Notes: generated from the letters alone by a model not told the origin. A stretch of DNA of 64,000 nt from Clostridia bacterium (GCA_017500845.1 JAFVXY010000007.1:62001-126000); one strand, 5' to 3'; positions 27,572 to 35,842 are shown, counted from the first letter of the stretch. Made by a program: numbers and translations.

Positions 27572-28066
27572 TAAAGGGAATACTGCGCTACACTTCTTGT
27601 ACTGCGCTACACTTCGTGGCGTTCGCACTTCGTGCTCGGCTGAGGACGTTCGCCGCTAAAGCGGCTCGGTTAAGCGAACCCCTACGGTGTTCGCATATTC
27701 CCCTTAATGGGAAAACAAAAAACAAGAACTAAGGGGAATACTCGCCTGCGGCTCTTGTACTGCGCTACGCTCCTTGTACTTCGCTTCACTCCTTGTACTG
27801 CGCTACGCTCCTTGTACTTCGCTACGCTTCGTGGCGTTCGCACTTCGTGCTCGGCTGAGGGCGTTCGCAATCTACGATTGCTTGGCTAAGCGAACGCAAA
27901 ATCTGCGATTTTGGTTCGCTTTTTCCCTTAGGGGTGCAAAAAAATAAAGACTACGGGGAGAATAATAAGAGCTAAGGGGAATACTCGCCTACGGCTCGTG
28001 ACGTTCGCCGCAAAGCGGCTCGGTTAAGCGAACCCCTACGGTGTTCGCATATTCCCCTTAGTGGGA
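27572..28066. repeat. Three palindromic repeat blocks with nested 19-nt tandem repeats next to tRNA-Glu
   Basis: No gene is visible in this stretch. It contains three blocks (about 27572-27707, 27728-27930, 27973-28066), each opening with a version of TAAGGGGAATA and closing with its complement TATTCCCCTTA. Block 1's and block 3's right parts (27645-27721 and 28010-28078) are near-identical direct repeats of about 77 nt. Block 2 holds four exact-length 19-nt units of form CTTGTACTKCGCTWCRCTC (starts 27754, 27773, 27792, 27811); a unit also lies at 27596 in block 1. Internal hairpins such as CCGCTAAAGCGG recur. The block ends share 12-14 nt (CCACTAAGGGGAAT) with the 3' half of tRNA-Glu. Confidence 0.85.
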
Positions 28067-28070
28067 AAAC

Positions 28071-28099
28071 AAAAAACACCAATTTGTATTGGTGTTTTT
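28071..28099 (-). terminator. Terminator of tRNA-Glu
   Basis: Stem AAAAACACCAAT / ATTGGTGTTTTT (28072-28083 with 28088-28099). On the minus strand the T tract follows the stem, 4 nt after the CCA end of tRNA-Glu. Confidence 0.85.
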
Positions 28100-28103
28100 G
28101 TTT

Positions 28104-28178
28104 TGGTACCACTAAGGGGAATCGAACCCCTGTTTTCGGCGTGAGAGGCCAACGTCCTAACCGCTAGACTATAGTGGC
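28104..28178 (-). tRNA. tRNA-Glu (anticodon CTC)
   Basis: 75 nt including an encoded CCA. Acceptor GCCACTA pairs with TAGTGGT (one G-U), D-arm TCTAGCGGTTAGGA, anticodon loop C-C-T-C-T-C-A region with CTC, variable loop short, T-arm AGGGGTTCGATTCCCCT. It has its own promoter and terminator and is transcribed leftward into the repeat blocks. Confidence 0.93.
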
Positions 28179-28191
28179 TCACAGCTTTTTA

Positions 28192-28220
28192 ATTATAGCA
28201 TAATCAAAAATAATAATCAA
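28192..28220 (-). promoter_or_regulatory. Promoter of tRNA-Glu
   Basis: Minus strand: TTGATT (28220-28215), 17 nt, TATAAT (28197-28192), preceded by TGC (extended -10). Confidence 0.8.
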
Positions 28221-28312
28221 CAAAATTAGCGTGGTTTTTGAAAAAAAGTTAAATTTATTTTTTAAAAACTGCCTATGAATATTTTTTGAGATATAATGGG
28301 ACGCTAAAATAA

Positions 28313-29302
28313 ATGAATGCAGTTATTTTATGTGGCGGATTTGGCAAACGCCTTGCTCCGCTAACCAACGATTTACCCAAACCCATGCTTAGTGTAGCAG
28401 GTAGACCCATGCTTGACTACTGTTTTGCGCAGCTTGGCTATTACGGAATAACCGACGTTACGCTTACGCTTGCGTATTTGCCCGAGAAAATTATCGACTG
28501 GACAAAGGGCTACACCGATTTTAACCTCAGTTATAGCGTAGAGGAACTTCCTCTTGGCACGGCAGGCGGCGTAAAAAACGCGGAAAAAAATCTTAGCGAC
28601 GTTTTCGTGGTGGTCAGCGGTGATGGACTTAATAATATTGATCTCGACCAAATGTATCAAACTCACGTCAAAAATGGCGCAGACGTCACAATGGCGATTA
28701 CGCAATCGTTCACTCCTTGGCTGTACGGAGTGGTGGAGCACGAGGACGGATACGTAAAACAGTTTTTCGAAAAGCCAAACGTTAGCGGCAAAAGATGGAT
28801 AAACACAGGAGTTTATATCGTAAATAAATACGTGCTTGATTTTGTGCAAAAGGACGTTATGACCGACTTTTCTAAGGACTTATTTCCGCTTGTGCTAAAT
28901 AATGGGCGTATTGCCGTATACGAGCACGACGGCTATTGGAGCGACATTGGCGACTTTGCAAGCTACTACAAAGCTAATATGGATATGATAAAGGGCGGCT
29001 TTTACCGTGCGGCAAAAAACGAGCATCAAACAAGCTTTGACCTATTTGGCAGTATGGATATAAGCCTTGTGGCACATTCGGCGAGCGTGGTCGGCAGAAT
29101 CAGCGGCTGTGTAGTGGGCGAGCGTGCGCGTGTTACGTCAAGTGCGGTGCTGGATAGGTGCGTAGTATTGGACGGAAGCGTAGTAAAGGGCAGGCACAGT
29201 GACTGCATAATCAGCGGCAATATGGTAATCGACGTCAGCGATCTCCATTCGCCATTAAAAAACAAAAATTTCAAAAAAAGTTTTACTACCGATACAAAAT
29301 AA
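28313..29302 (+). CDS. Sugar-1-phosphate nucleotidyltransferase with C-terminal left-handed beta-helix
   Basis: 329 residues. Activates a sugar phosphate with an NTP for polysaccharide synthesis. The N-terminal signature is AVILCGGFGKRLAPLTNDLPKP-like (G-G-F-G-K-R-L, then P-K-P-M-L at residues 20-30), followed by L-P-L-G-T-A-G-G-V-K-N-A and V-S-G-D-G, with the metal-binding D. The last 90 residues have the hexapeptide pattern of a beta-helix (V-V-G-R-I-S-G-C-V-V-G-E-R-A-R-V). Mannose- or glucose-type substrate cannot be told by eye. TATAAT at 28292-28297 lies close to the ATG; the predicted leader is about 9 nt with no ribosome site. Confidence 0.88.
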   Translation: MNAVILCGGFGKRLAPLTNDLPKPMLSVAGRPMLDYCFAQLGYYGITDVTLTLAYLPEKIIDWTKGYTDFNLSYSVEELPLGTAGGVKNAEKNLSDVFVVVSGDGLNNIDLDQMYQTHVKNGADVTMAITQSFTPWLYGVVEHEDGYVKQFFEKPNVSGKRWINTGVYIVNKYVLDFVQKDVMTDFSKDLFPLVLNNGRIAVYEHDGYWSDIGDFASYYKANMDMIKGGFYRAAKNEHQTSFDLFGSMDISLVAHSASVVGRISGCVVGERARVTSSAVLDRCVVLDGSVVKGRHSDCIISGNMVIDVSDLHSPLKNKNFKKSFTTDTK

Positions 29303-29303
29303 G

Positions 29304-29332
29304 TTGTTTTTTTGCTCCGAATATCGTATAAT
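29304..29332 (+). promoter_or_regulatory. Promoter of the RNase J leader
   Basis: TTGTTT (29304-29309), 17 nt, TATAAT (29327-29332), starting 2 nt after the preceding stop codon. Start near 29339. Confidence 0.7.
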
Positions 29333-29338
29333 AACATC

Positions 29339-29545
29339 AGCATTAAAAACTTAGGCTCTGACTGCAAACGGCTGTTTGTCGTGGGGGTGCTTATACAAAG
29401 GTGGGATTACCACTTTTTGTCGAAGCGGTATTTTGCCGTGATTGTGCCGTTATCTTTTATGGTTTAAGGCGCATAAATTTTACCATAAGGCAGTCCGTTA
29501 CAGCAATAGAAGCCATTATATAGACATAGATTTTCGGAGGTAGTT
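29339..29545 (+). promoter_or_regulatory. Structured 5' leader of RNase J
   Basis: About 207 nt between predicted start and the TTG start codon. Contains hairpins AAAGGTGG/CCACTTTT with a T run (29378-29401 region), CGGTA/TGCCG, and TTATGGT/ACCATAA. A long-range pairing is also possible between CTG-AACGG-CTG near 29360-29375 and CAG-CCGTT-CAG near 29495-29510. RNase J can act on 5' ends, so self-regulation through this leader is plausible but unproven. No named riboswitch is recognised. Confidence 0.45.
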
Positions 29546-31210
29546 TTGGCTGAATATAGCAATAAGCTCGTCCTTAGAGTAATTTTTCTCGGGGGCGTAG
29601 GCGAAATTGGCAAAAATATGACCGCGCTGGAATTCGGCGAGGACATTATAATTATTGACTGCGGATCGACTTTCCCGGGGGGTGATATGCCGGGTGTCGA
29701 TTTGGTAATTCCCGACCCCGCATATTTGCTTGAAAACAAAGATAAAATTCGAGGAATCGTGCTTACTCACGGACACGAGGACCATATCGGCGGCTTGCCG
29801 TATATCCTCAAGGATATAAACGTTCCCGTTTACGGCACCGAGCTTACCTTGGCAATTCTCGAAGCTAAGCTTCGTGAAGCTAAAGTAAATGCCGAGCTTA
29901 ACGTGGTTAAGCCTAAAATGGTTGTTCCGCTTGGTAAGTTTAAGGTAGAATTCGTCAACGTAAGCCACTCGATTGCGGGTAGCTGTGCGCTTGCAATATC
30001 CACGCCGATCGGACTTGTGTTCCATACCGGCGATTTTAAGGTTGACTATACGCCGGTCAACGGTAATATTACCGACCTTAGCCGCATAGCCGAGCTTGGC
30101 AATCAGGAGGTTCTTCTGCTTCTTGCCGAAAGCACCAACGTAGAGCGTCCCGGCTTTACGCTGTCCGAAACGGCGGTGGGCAAGTCAATAAACACCATTT
30201 TACAGGAGCATACCGATAGCAGAGTGTTCGTTACGACCTTTGCCTCCAACGTGCATAGACTTCAGCAGCTCGTCGACCTTGCGGCAAAATACAAGCGCAA
30301 GGTGGTTTTTGCGGGCAGAAGCATGCTTAATATCGTTGATTGCGCTCAGCGAATAGGCGAATTTAGGATAGATAAGGACAATATTGTTGACGTCGAGGAC
30401 GTAAATAAGTATGACGACAGAGAGCTTATGATTATCACGACGGGCAGTCAGGGCGAGCCGATGAGTGCGCTTTCACGCATTGCAAACGGCGAGTCAAAAA
30501 TCAAGCTTCACTACAACGACCTCGTGATTATCTCGGCTTCGCCCATTCCAGGCAACGAGCGAATGATTTATACTGTAATCAACAACCTTTATCGCTACGG
30601 TGCAAAGGTTATTTACGAGAGCCTAGCCGAGGTTCACGCCAGCGGTCACGCATGCAGAGAGGAGCTTAAGCTTATTCATTCGCTTATAAAGCCCAAATAT
30701 TTTATTCCCGTGCACGGCGAACACCGTCATCAAAAGAAGCACGCCGAGCTTGCGGTAACCATGGGCGTTCGTCCGTCCAACATTATTATTACGGACATCG
30801 GCGACGTGGTGGAAATCGGCAGTAAAGGCTTCAAAATAGCCGAGCGTGTGTCCTCGGGCGCATTGCTTGTAGATGGCTTGGGCGTAGGCGAGGTAGGCAG
30901 TCTTGTGCTAAAGGACCGCAAGCATCTTGCACAAGAGGGTGCGCTTATTGCGTCTATTTGTATAGCTCAGGCAGAGGGCAAAGTGCTAAAAACTGAGCTT
31001 ACGTCCCGCGGTTTTGCGTACACAACCGATACAGACGAGCTGCTTGGTGCGGCTAAGGAAATAGTCGAAAGCGTGCTTGGCGGCGTAGACCTTAAGGCTC
31101 AAGAGGATTGGGGCGCAGTAAAAACAACGCTTCGTAAGGAGCTAAAGAACTTCGTGTTCCGCAAGACCAAGCGCAACCCCATGATTATTACTCAAATTAT
31201 GGAAGTGTAG
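29546..31210 (+). CDS. rnj: Ribonuclease J
   Basis: 554 residues. Metallo-beta-lactamase/beta-CASP ribonuclease with 5'-exo and endo activity in mRNA decay and rRNA maturation. Zinc motif L-T-H-G-H-E-D-H-I-G-G-L-P near residue 73; H-S-I-A-G-S-C-A in the motif-3 region and T-G-D-F-K-V-D; beta-CASP block T-T-G-S-Q-G-E-P-M-S-A-L-S-R; the terminal metal motif F-I-P-V-H-G-E-H-R-H. The start is TTG 29546, supported by CGGAGGT at 29535-29541. Only one RNase J is in the window. 2 nt before trmR. Confidence 0.96.
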   Translation: MAEYSNKLVLRVIFLGGVGEIGKNMTALEFGEDIIIIDCGSTFPGGDMPGVDLVIPDPAYLLENKDKIRGIVLTHGHEDHIGGLPYILKDINVPVYGTELTLAILEAKLREAKVNAELNVVKPKMVVPLGKFKVEFVNVSHSIAGSCALAISTPIGLVFHTGDFKVDYTPVNGNITDLSRIAELGNQEVLLLLAESTNVERPGFTLSETAVGKSINTILQEHTDSRVFVTTFASNVHRLQQLVDLAAKYKRKVVFAGRSMLNIVDCAQRIGEFRIDKDNIVDVEDVNKYDDRELMIITTGSQGEPMSALSRIANGESKIKLHYNDLVIISASPIPGNERMIYTVINNLYRYGAKVIYESLAEVHASGHACREELKLIHSLIKPKYFIPVHGEHRHQKKHAELAVTMGVRPSNIIITDIGDVVEIGSKGFKIAERVSSGALLVDGLGVGEVGSLVLKDRKHLAQEGALIASICIAQAEGKVLKTELTSRGFAYTTDTDELLGAAKEIVESVLGGVDLKAQEDWGAVKTTLRKELKNFVFRKTKRNPMIITQIMEV

Positions 31211-31212
31211 CT

Positions 31213-31860
31213 ATGCCGTTTAAGACACCGGGAGCAAATTCCATATATATTCGCTCGATTTTGCCAAAGGAAAAGGACGAGAACGTCAGGCGCATACTTG
31301 AATATGCAGACGCACATATGATTCCCGTTCTTTTGCCCGAAACGGCGGCGCTGCTTAGACAGATTGTAACGCTAAAAAAGCCCAAGAAAATCTTGGAAAT
31401 CGGCACGACAATCGGTTATAGCGGTCACGTTATTTTGGGCGCGTGCGAGGGGCACCTTTATACCATCGAGGCAGACGAAAATTCGCTGACTAAGGCTAAC
31501 GAGTTTTTTGCCGTATCGGGATATAAAGAGCGTGTTACTACTTACCTCGGTGACGCAAACGAAATCGTTCCGTACTTTAGCGGCACATTTGATTTTATTT
31601 TCTTGGACGGACCAAAGACGAGGTATATTCAGTATTTGCCGTACCTCAAACGAATGCTGACTAAGAGCGGTATACTGCTGTGCGACAATGTGCTGTTCAA
31701 CGGCATGGTAAGCGGCGAAAAAGAGCTTGTAAAAAAGAAGGCGACAATCGTCAACGCGCTTGATTTGTTTTTGAGGGCGGTGACAGCTGATGAAGATTTT
31801 ATGACGTCCGTTTTGCCCGTGGGCGACGGCGTGGCACTTTGTATAAGGAAAGATAACTAA
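31213..31860 (+). CDS. trmR: tRNA 5-hydroxyuridine methyltransferase TrmR (O-methyltransferase family)
   Basis: 215 residues, class I SAM methyltransferase. Motif I is I-L-E-I-G-T-T-I-G-Y-S-G near residue 60; D-F-I-F-L-D-G-P-K carries the metal-binding aspartate; L-C-D-N-V-L-F-N-G is the second metal region. It begins 2 nt after rnj and overlaps trhP by 1 nt (TAATG). In Bacillus the yrrM-yrrN-yrrO cluster couples this enzyme to U32-peptidase-family TrhP to make 5-methoxyuridine at position 34 of tRNA; the same pairing here supports the call. Confidence 0.88.
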   Translation: MPFKTPGANSIYIRSILPKEKDENVRRILEYADAHMIPVLLPETAALLRQIVTLKKPKKILEIGTTIGYSGHVILGACEGHLYTIEADENSLTKANEFFAVSGYKERVTTYLGDANEIVPYFSGTFDFIFLDGPKTRYIQYLPYLKRMLTKSGILLCDNVLFNGMVSGEKELVKKKATIVNALDLFLRAVTADEDFMTSVLPVGDGVALCIRKDN

Positions 31861-33071
31861 TGATAGAAGTTTTAGCCCCTGCGGGCAATAAAGAAAAATT
31901 GATGTGTGCCTTGCATTTTGGCGCAGACGCCGTGTACTTAGCCGGCAAAAGCTACGGCTTGCGTGCTTTTGCGGACAACTTTGATAGGGACGAGCTTAGA
32001 GAGGCAGTTCAAATCATACATAGCCGCGGCAAAAAAATGTACGTTACCGTAAACATTTTTGCGCACAACAAGGATTTTATCGGGCTTGCCGAATACCTAA
32101 AGTACCTCGAAAGCATAGGCACGGACGGTGTGATTGTAAGCGACCCCGGCATAATTGAGCTTATAAAAAAGGAAACTGACCTTGCTATTCACCTCAGCAC
32201 GCAAGCAAATACGACCAATAAATATTCTGCGGCATTTTGGTCGGAAATGGGTATAAAGCGTATCGTTTTGGCTCGCGAGCTTTCACTTGACGAAATTAAG
32301 GAAATCCGTGATCATCTTTCGCCCGAGGTAGAGCTTGAAGCGTTCGTTCACGGAGCAATGTGTATATCGTATTCGGGTAGGTGCCTTCTAAGCGACTTTA
32401 CAACGGGCAGACACGGCAATCACGGCGAGTGCGCGCAGTCGTGTAGGTGGGAATACGCCATTCACGAAAAATCACGCGACGGCGAGTATTATCCCATAGG
32501 CGAGGACGGCAGAGGAACGTATATTCTTAACAGCAAGGACCTTAATATGGCGGCTTATATAAAGGAGCTTGTTAACGCCGGCGTGACCTCGCTAAAAATC
32601 GAGGGCAGAATCAAGTCACCGTACTACGTTGCAGGCGTTGTCAACGCTTATAGGCGTGCTGTTGACCACTTTATCAAAACAGGTGACGATTTCGTTTTGC
32701 CGCCGTATATTCAAAGGGAGCTTGAGCTTTTAAGCCACCGTAAGTATTGTACCGGATTTTATTTTGGGGGTAAGGGCGAGCAATGCTACGAAACCTCTAA
32801 GCCCGAGCAAAAGGGCGTGTTTGCGGCTATTGTAACAGCAGAGGCAGAGGGCGGATTTGTAGTGGAAATGCGCAACCGCTTTAAGGTGGGCGATACTCTC
32901 GAGGTTATTGCTCCCGACGACAATAACGGCAAAAGAATTACTATTACTCAAATGACGGACGGGGAGGGTAATACCGTTCTTGACGCAAACAAGGTTCAGC
33001 AAAAGCTGTTTATTAGGTCGGACGTAAACCTAAAGCCTAGTGACGTTTTGCGACTAAATATGGAAGAATAA
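31860..33071 (+). CDS. trhP: U32 peptidase-family tRNA hydroxylation protein TrhP
   Basis: 403 residues. U32 signature E-A-F-V-H-G-A-M-C-I-S-Y-S-G-R-C-L-L-S near residue 160, followed by G-E-C-A-Q-S-C-R-W; together with later cysteines this could hold an iron-sulfur cluster. N-terminal E-V-L-A-P-A-G-N-K-E-K-L is typical. Family members use prephenate to hydroxylate U34 of tRNA. It overlaps trmR by one base. One copy is seen where Bacillus has two (yrrN and yrrO). Confidence 0.88.
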   Translation: MIEVLAPAGNKEKLMCALHFGADAVYLAGKSYGLRAFADNFDRDELREAVQIIHSRGKKMYVTVNIFAHNKDFIGLAEYLKYLESIGTDGVIVSDPGIIELIKKETDLAIHLSTQANTTNKYSAAFWSEMGIKRIVLARELSLDEIKEIRDHLSPEVELEAFVHGAMCISYSGRCLLSDFTTGRHGNHGECAQSCRWEYAIHEKSRDGEYYPIGEDGRGTYILNSKDLNMAAYIKELVNAGVTSLKIEGRIKSPYYVAGVVNAYRRAVDHFIKTGDDFVLPPYIQRELELLSHRKYCTGFYFGGKGEQCYETSKPEQKGVFAAIVTAEAEGGFVVEMRNRFKVGDTLEVIAPDDNNGKRITITQMTDGEGNTVLDANKVQQKLFIRSDVNLKPSDVLRLNMEE

Positions 33072-33120
33072 ACAAAAGGTAAATTTTAGTCTTGAAATTT
33101 TGCAAAAAATGATAAAAGTA

Positions 33121-33152
33121 GCCACTTGAATAATTTTCAAGTGGCATATTTT
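33121..33152 (+). terminator. Intrinsic terminator after trhP
   Basis: Stem GCCACTTGAA / TTCAAGTGGC (33121-33130 with 33136-33145), loop TAATT, then ATATTTTAT. The T tract is imperfect. Confidence 0.7.
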
Positions 33153-33182
33153 ATCAAATGAGATACAATGTTGCATTTTGTA

Positions 33183-33191
33183 TGCTATAAT
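33183..33191 (+). promoter_or_regulatory. Extended -10 promoter of the XRE regulator
   Basis: TGCTATAAT with no clear -35; start near 33198, so an upstream in-frame ATG at 33194 would not be transcribed. Confidence 0.55.
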
Positions 33192-33220
33192 TTATGTATC
33201 TTAAAGGAACGGAGAATTGT

Positions 33221-34279
33221 ATGGAAAGTAGTTTTGGTGAATTTCTAAAACAAAAACGACGGGAAAAGGAATTAACTCAAAAAGAATTAGCAAATTTTTT
33301 ATTCGTATCTGAATCTGCTGTAAGTAAGTGGGAAAAGAATGTTGCGCATCCCGATATAACTTTGCTTCCAAAATTGTCAGAAATTTTAGGCGTAACCGAA
33401 CACGAGCTTATAACGGCAAGTGTAGATAGACAGGCAAGACAAGAAAAAGCTCAAGCAAGAAAATGGAGAGCTTTTTCTATGACGTGGAGTTTGTTTTTCT
33501 ATATTTCGTATTGCATAACGATACTTACTTGTTTTATTTGTAACTTGGCTGTAAATGGAACGCTTTCTTGGTTTTGGATAGTTGTGTCAGCATTGCTGCT
33601 TGCTTTTACTTTTACAAACCTTCCAAAGCTTATAAAAAAGCATAGGCTTATTTTATTGCCACTTTCAATGTTCTTAGCCTTATGTATACTACTAGCAACT
33701 TGTGCAATTTACACAAAGGGGAATTGGTTTTGGATTGCAACATTGCCCGTGCTTTTGGTTTTAGTAATTATATTTTCGCCAATTTATATTTCAAAAATTG
33801 AGATATTTTCTAAAATAAAAAAATTTAATGACTTTATATCGGTTGGCATAGATTTCGTTATGCTAAACATTCTTCTTGTTGTTATCAACATATATTCGGT
33901 AGTAAACAACGACACGGCTTGGTGGTATATAAACATAGCCTTGCCTATTGTTGTGTGTGTTTATTTGTTTTTGAATTTATTATTAAGTGTAAGATTTATA
34001 AAGATAAATAGATTTCTAAAGACAAGTATTATATTGTCACTTATAGATTTATTTATATATATGCCACCATTGTTTATAAAGGCTAAATCGTCATCGCTTC
34101 AAGATGGAATTGATTCTGCAAACATCTTTATGGCGAATCTTTCTAACTGGCAAGCTGGTGACGGTTTACAAAATAATGTCCATTGTATAATATTTCTAAC
34201 AATAATGGCACTATCAATTATATTTTTTGTGATTGGGTTAATTCGTAATTCCATAAGACAAAATCAAAAACAGGTATAA
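33221..34279 (+). CDS. XRE-family regulator fused to a multi-pass membrane domain
   Basis: 352 residues from ATG 33221 (GGAG at 33211-33214). Residues 1-70 are a helix-turn-helix of the Cro/C1 type: F-L-K-Q-K-R-R-E-K-E-L-T-Q-K-E-L-A, then V-S-E-S-A-V-S-K-W-E-K and H-P-D-I-T-L-L-P-K-L. After a charged linker, about eight hydrophobic helices fill residues 90-350, with little between them. Such membrane-tethered regulators are common in Clostridia, often acting on their own locus or on antimicrobial-peptide responses; the signal here is unknown. The gene is markedly AT-rich and stands alone between trhP and sigK, which suggests later acquisition. Confidence 0.87.
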   Translation: MESSFGEFLKQKRREKELTQKELANFLFVSESAVSKWEKNVAHPDITLLPKLSEILGVTEHELITASVDRQARQEKAQARKWRAFSMTWSLFFYISYCITILTCFICNLAVNGTLSWFWIVVSALLLAFTFTNLPKLIKKHRLILLPLSMFLALCILLATCAIYTKGNWFWIATLPVLLVLVIIFSPIYISKIEIFSKIKKFNDFISVGIDFVMLNILLVVINIYSVVNNDTAWWYINIALPIVVCVYLFLNLLLSVRFIKINRFLKTSIILSLIDLFIYMPPLFIKAKSSSLQDGIDSANIFMANLSNWQAGDGLQNNVHCIIFLTIMALSIIFFVIGLIRNSIRQNQKQV

Positions 34280-34345
34280 AAAATTTTTTTACAACCCCCC
34301 GATTGTTGTAATTTTTTGTCGAAAAAGGTCATATATGTATTTGGT

Positions 34346-35029
34346 ATGATTATCGAAACGTTTTTGACTTTTTTGAGTAAGGTTTTTTGTTTTACGTCTT
34401 TTGTCAACAACAAAGGCTCGTTTCCCCGTCCGCTGGAATTAGAGGAGGAGCGTGAGTATTTGGCAAGGCTGAAGCAGGGCGACATAAAGGCGCGTGAGCT
34501 GCTTATCAGGCACAATCTAAGGCTTGTTGCACATATCGTCAAAAAATATTCAAGTGCAGGCGAGGCAGACGACCTTATTTCGGTTGGCACGATAGGACTC
34601 ATTAAGGGTATAGAGTCGTTTGAATACGGCAAGGGTAGTCAGATGGCAACGTACTGCGCAAAATGTATCGACAACGAAATCCTTATGTATATTAGGGCCA
34701 ACAAAAAGCACCGTAGCACTATAAGCTTGTCCGAGCCGACGGGGACGGATAAGGACGGCAACGAAATTACGCTTATGGATATTTTGCCGTCAAGTGGCGA
34801 AAGCGTTTTTGCAAAGGTCGAAACGGACATAATTTACAAGCAGGTTCTATCTGCAATTGACAAGGTGCTGACTCCGCGTGAAAAAAAGATAATATGCTAT
34901 CGTTACGGCATAAACGTCCCACCGCTTACACAGCTTCAAATAGCTAAGGAAATGAAAATTTCCAGATCATACGTTTCCCGTATCGAAAAGCGAGCAATAG
35001 AAAAGCTAAGCAAGGAATTTAATTCATAG
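34346..35029 (+). CDS. sigK: RNA polymerase sporulation sigma factor SigK (uninterrupted)
   Basis: 227 residues from ATG 34346. The frame is open upstream to 34316, but the SigK-like start is M-I-I-E-T-F-L-T-F-L. The first 20 residues are hydrophobic like the pro-sequence removed during activation. Region 2: L-L-I-R-H-N-L-R-L-V-A-H-I-V-K-K-Y then D-D-L-I-S-V-G-T-I-G-L-I-K-G. S-E-P-T-G-T-D-K-D-G-N-E-I is a SigE/SigK-type linker. Region 4: I-S-R-S-Y-V-S-R-I-E-K-R-A. The frame is continuous, so no skin-type element is present. No normal ribosome site or sigma-A promoter is clear; a mother-cell promoter is expected. It marks the organism as a spore former. Confidence 0.93.
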   Translation: MIIETFLTFLSKVFCFTSFVNNKGSFPRPLELEEEREYLARLKQGDIKARELLIRHNLRLVAHIVKKYSSAGEADDLISVGTIGLIKGIESFEYGKGSQMATYCAKCIDNEILMYIRANKKHRSTISLSEPTGTDKDGNEITLMDILPSSGESVFAKVETDIIYKQVLSAIDKVLTPREKKIICYRYGINVPPLTQLQIAKEMKISRSYVSRIEKRAIEKLSKEFNS

Positions 35030-35068
35030 ATCGTTTTTGCGGTTTTTTGCGGCAAGCATTACAAACTG

Positions 35069-35097
35069 TTGCAATTTGCTTTTTGTTGTGGTATAAT
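35069..35097 (+). promoter_or_regulatory. Promoter of rnpB
   Basis: TTGCAA (35069-35074), 17 nt, TATAAT (35092-35097). Start near 35104. Confidence 0.85.
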
Positions 35098-35102
35098 AAT
35101 TC

Positions 35103-35437
35103 CATCCGAGATGGTCAGGCGGTTGCGCCTTTTGGGCGAGGAAAGTCCGAGTACCACAGAACAGAATGCCGGCTAATTACCGGTGGAGGCGACTCCAAGG
35201 AAAGTGCAACAGAAATAAACCGCCCGTTCTTGCGGGTAAGGGTGGAAAGGTGAGGTAAGAGCTCACCGCTGCAGTGGCAACATTGCGGGCTATGTAAACC
35301 CCATTCGGTACAAGATTGCGAGAGAATATAAGGTTGTTCGCCCTCTCTCCAGTATCGCTTGAGCAAAGCGGCAACGCTTAGCCTAGATAGATAACCGCCA
35401 AATACAGAACTCGGCTTATAGGCCATACTCGGTATAT
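35103..35437 (+). ncRNA. rnpB: RNase P RNA
   Basis: About 335 nt catalytic RNA that cuts tRNA 5' leaders. Conserved P4-side segment GAGGAAAGTCCGAG is at 35138-35151, the distal partner AGATAGATAACCGCC near 35385, and ACAGAACTCGGCTTA near 35405. The ends CCGAG (35106-35110) and CTCGG (35428-35432) pair as P1. GTGGAAAGGTGAGGTAAGAG marks the specificity domain. No protein frame in this region is convincing. It has its own sigma-A promoter and terminator. Confidence 0.95.
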
Positions 35438-35447
35438 TTAATTAGAT

Positions 35448-35479
35448 AAGCGCACAGGAAACTCCTATGCGCTTTTTTA
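35448..35479 (+). terminator. Terminator of rnpB
   Basis: Stem AAGCGCA-AGGA / TCCT-TGCGCTT with one mismatch, loop AAC, then a T run. It lies between rnpB and the convergent mazF. Confidence 0.85.
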
Positions 35480-35488
35480 TGTTAGGCG

Positions 35489-35842
35489 CTATGTATTAAA
35501 GCCCAACGAAATTAGCATTGCGCGGTCTACGTACCGCATAACCTTTGAGTCCAGTGCACCCACCTTGTCTTTTAACCTGCGTTTGTCAAGGGTGCGGATT
35601 TGTTCGAGGAGAATGACTGAATCCTTTGCTAGTCCGAATTGCCCTTTTTTTAGCTCGATATGAGTGGGGAGCTTGGCTTTTGTCAGCTGGCTTGTAATTG
35701 CCGAAACTATGACGGTGGGCGAATACTTATTGCCTATATCGTTTTGTATAATAAGCACGGGGCGCACGCCCCCTTGCTCCGAGCCTACCACCGGCGATAA
35801 ATCGGCATAATATACGTCCCCACGTTTAATCAAGTTTTCCAT
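35489..35842 (-). CDS. mazF: MazF/EndoA-type mRNA endoribonuclease toxin
   Basis: 117 residues. Starts [24 protein letters not shown], with the catalytic-loop segment [16 protein letters not shown], then V-S-A-I-T-S-Q and [12 protein letters not shown], all as in Bacillus EndoA (UACAU-type cutter; the site here is not predictable). It lies 21 nt after the antitoxin gene and ends 10 nt from the rnpB terminator. It is chromosomal and isolated from mobile genes, as in Bacillus. Confidence 0.94.
   Translation of the reverse strand: MENLIKRGDVYYADLSPVVGSEQGGVRPVLIIQNDIGNKYSPTVIVSAITSQLTKAKLPTHIELKKGQFGLAKDSVILLEQIRTLDKRRLKDKVGALDSKVMRYVDRAMLISLGFNT

Noticed and set aside
27572..28066. CRISPR array
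   Set aside because: Units are adjacent 19-mers and palindromic blocks without unique spacers of constant length; no cas genes.
28313..28330. Ribosome site before the nucleotidyltransferase
   Set aside because: None of the bases between the -10 box and the ATG resembles AGGAGG.
35047..35426. Small proteins inside the RNase P RNA region
   Set aside because: The DNA carries conserved RNase P RNA segments; the frames have no protein features.
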